From contig DTYX01001123.1 in NCBI GenBank assembly GCA_012961655.1, positions 1-5,922 of the forward strand: 5,922 nucleotides of DNA, given 5' to 3'. The DNA is from Candidatus Poribacteria bacterium (GTDB taxonomy: Bacteria > Poribacteria > WGA-4E > DTYX01). Position numbers and translations under genes: made by a program. The notes under the pieces were generated by a model that was given only the letters and a program-made list of their open reading frames with translations, ran no database searches and was not told where the DNA came from. Below, one piece after another: positions 5,745-5,922 of the stretch. Position 1 is the first letter of the stretch; each line of letters opens with the position of its first letter.

Positions 5745-5906
5745 ATGCCGTATGCAGAGCTTCCACCCGATTTTCCTGAGCCGAGGATTCCACCGAAGAA
5801 ATTTTGGGAAGATGCGCGATGGGTTGATTATACTGAATTGGTTCACAAATATCCTGACCAATGGATTGCAGAGATTCTCAAAGGTGATAGCGGCATTTAT
5901 CCGTAG
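5745..5906 (+). CDS. Small ORF of 53 codons after fdhA, function unknown
   Basis: An ATG at 5745 opens a 53-residue frame ending in TAG at 5904-5906. The product begins MPYAELPPDFPEPRIPPKK, proline-rich and without a membrane segment, and continues with FWEDARWVDYTELVHKYPDQWIAEI. The part from about 29 to 43 (DYTELVHKYPDQWIA) faintly recalls small proteins with an ELxxxYPxxWVA motif (DUF5678 type); this is a weak resemblance. The strong, overlapping Shine-Dalgarno and the 6-nt gap after fdhA favour real translation. It does not look like the expected ferredoxin-type beta subunit, as it contains no cysteine. It could be a small accessory protein, or the start of a longer gene cut short by a mutation; the remaining 16 nt of the window cannot decide. 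Confidence 0.55.
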   Translation: MPYAELPPDFPEPRIPPKKFWEDARWVDYTELVHKYPDQWIAEILKGDSGIYP

Positions 5907-5922
5907 CTCTGTCCCGCCAAAA

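Overview
The window is bacterial and reads as part of an anaerobe-type genome. Its centrepiece is a selenocysteine-containing formate dehydrogenase, and it also carries a bacterial-microcompartment vertex protein, RadC and a folate enzyme. Base composition is close to balanced. No ribosomal RNA or other phylogenetic marker is present. The density of dispersed palindromes and short tandem repeats, some inside coding sequence, resembles genomes of uncultured bacteria, but I cannot name the lineage.

Layout. Positions 1-115 hold two palindromic repeats and no gene. A minus-strand block follows, read from right to left: a EutN/CcmL-family vertex protein (1625-1338), 5-formyltetrahydrofolate cyclo-ligase (1298-708) and a small exported or membrane protein of unknown function (625-116). 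Spacings of 39 and 82 nt suggest one transcription unit. A near-perfect palindrome lies in the first gap, and a sister copy lies just after the last gene. Positions 1626-1879 are a divergent intergenic region with a strong sigma-70-like promoter on the plus strand, a weaker candidate on the minus strand, and a degraded dispersed repeat in the leader of the plus-strand unit.

The plus-strand block starts with radC (1880-2581, GTG start). Sixteen bases later comes fdhA (2598-5738), the catalytic subunit of a molybdenum/tungsten formate dehydrogenase. An in-frame TGA at 3150-3152 divides it into two apparent open frames. The protein context, the reading frame and a bSECIS hairpin at the canonical spacing all show that this TGA is selenocysteine (residue 185 of 1046), not a stop. 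A small possible gene of 53 codons (5745-5906) follows with a very strong Shine-Dalgarno sequence; the window then ends, so the expected iron-sulfur and membrane subunits are not visible.

How the genes fit together. Formate dehydrogenase and 5-formyl-THF cyclo-ligase both touch one-carbon metabolism, but they lie in divergent units and no direct functional link is shown. The most unusual features are two separate repeat elements lying in frame inside fdhA, an N-terminus like a Tat signal that lacks the twin arginine and hydrophobic core, and the paired palindromes, whose differences preserve base pairing in the minus-strand RNA.
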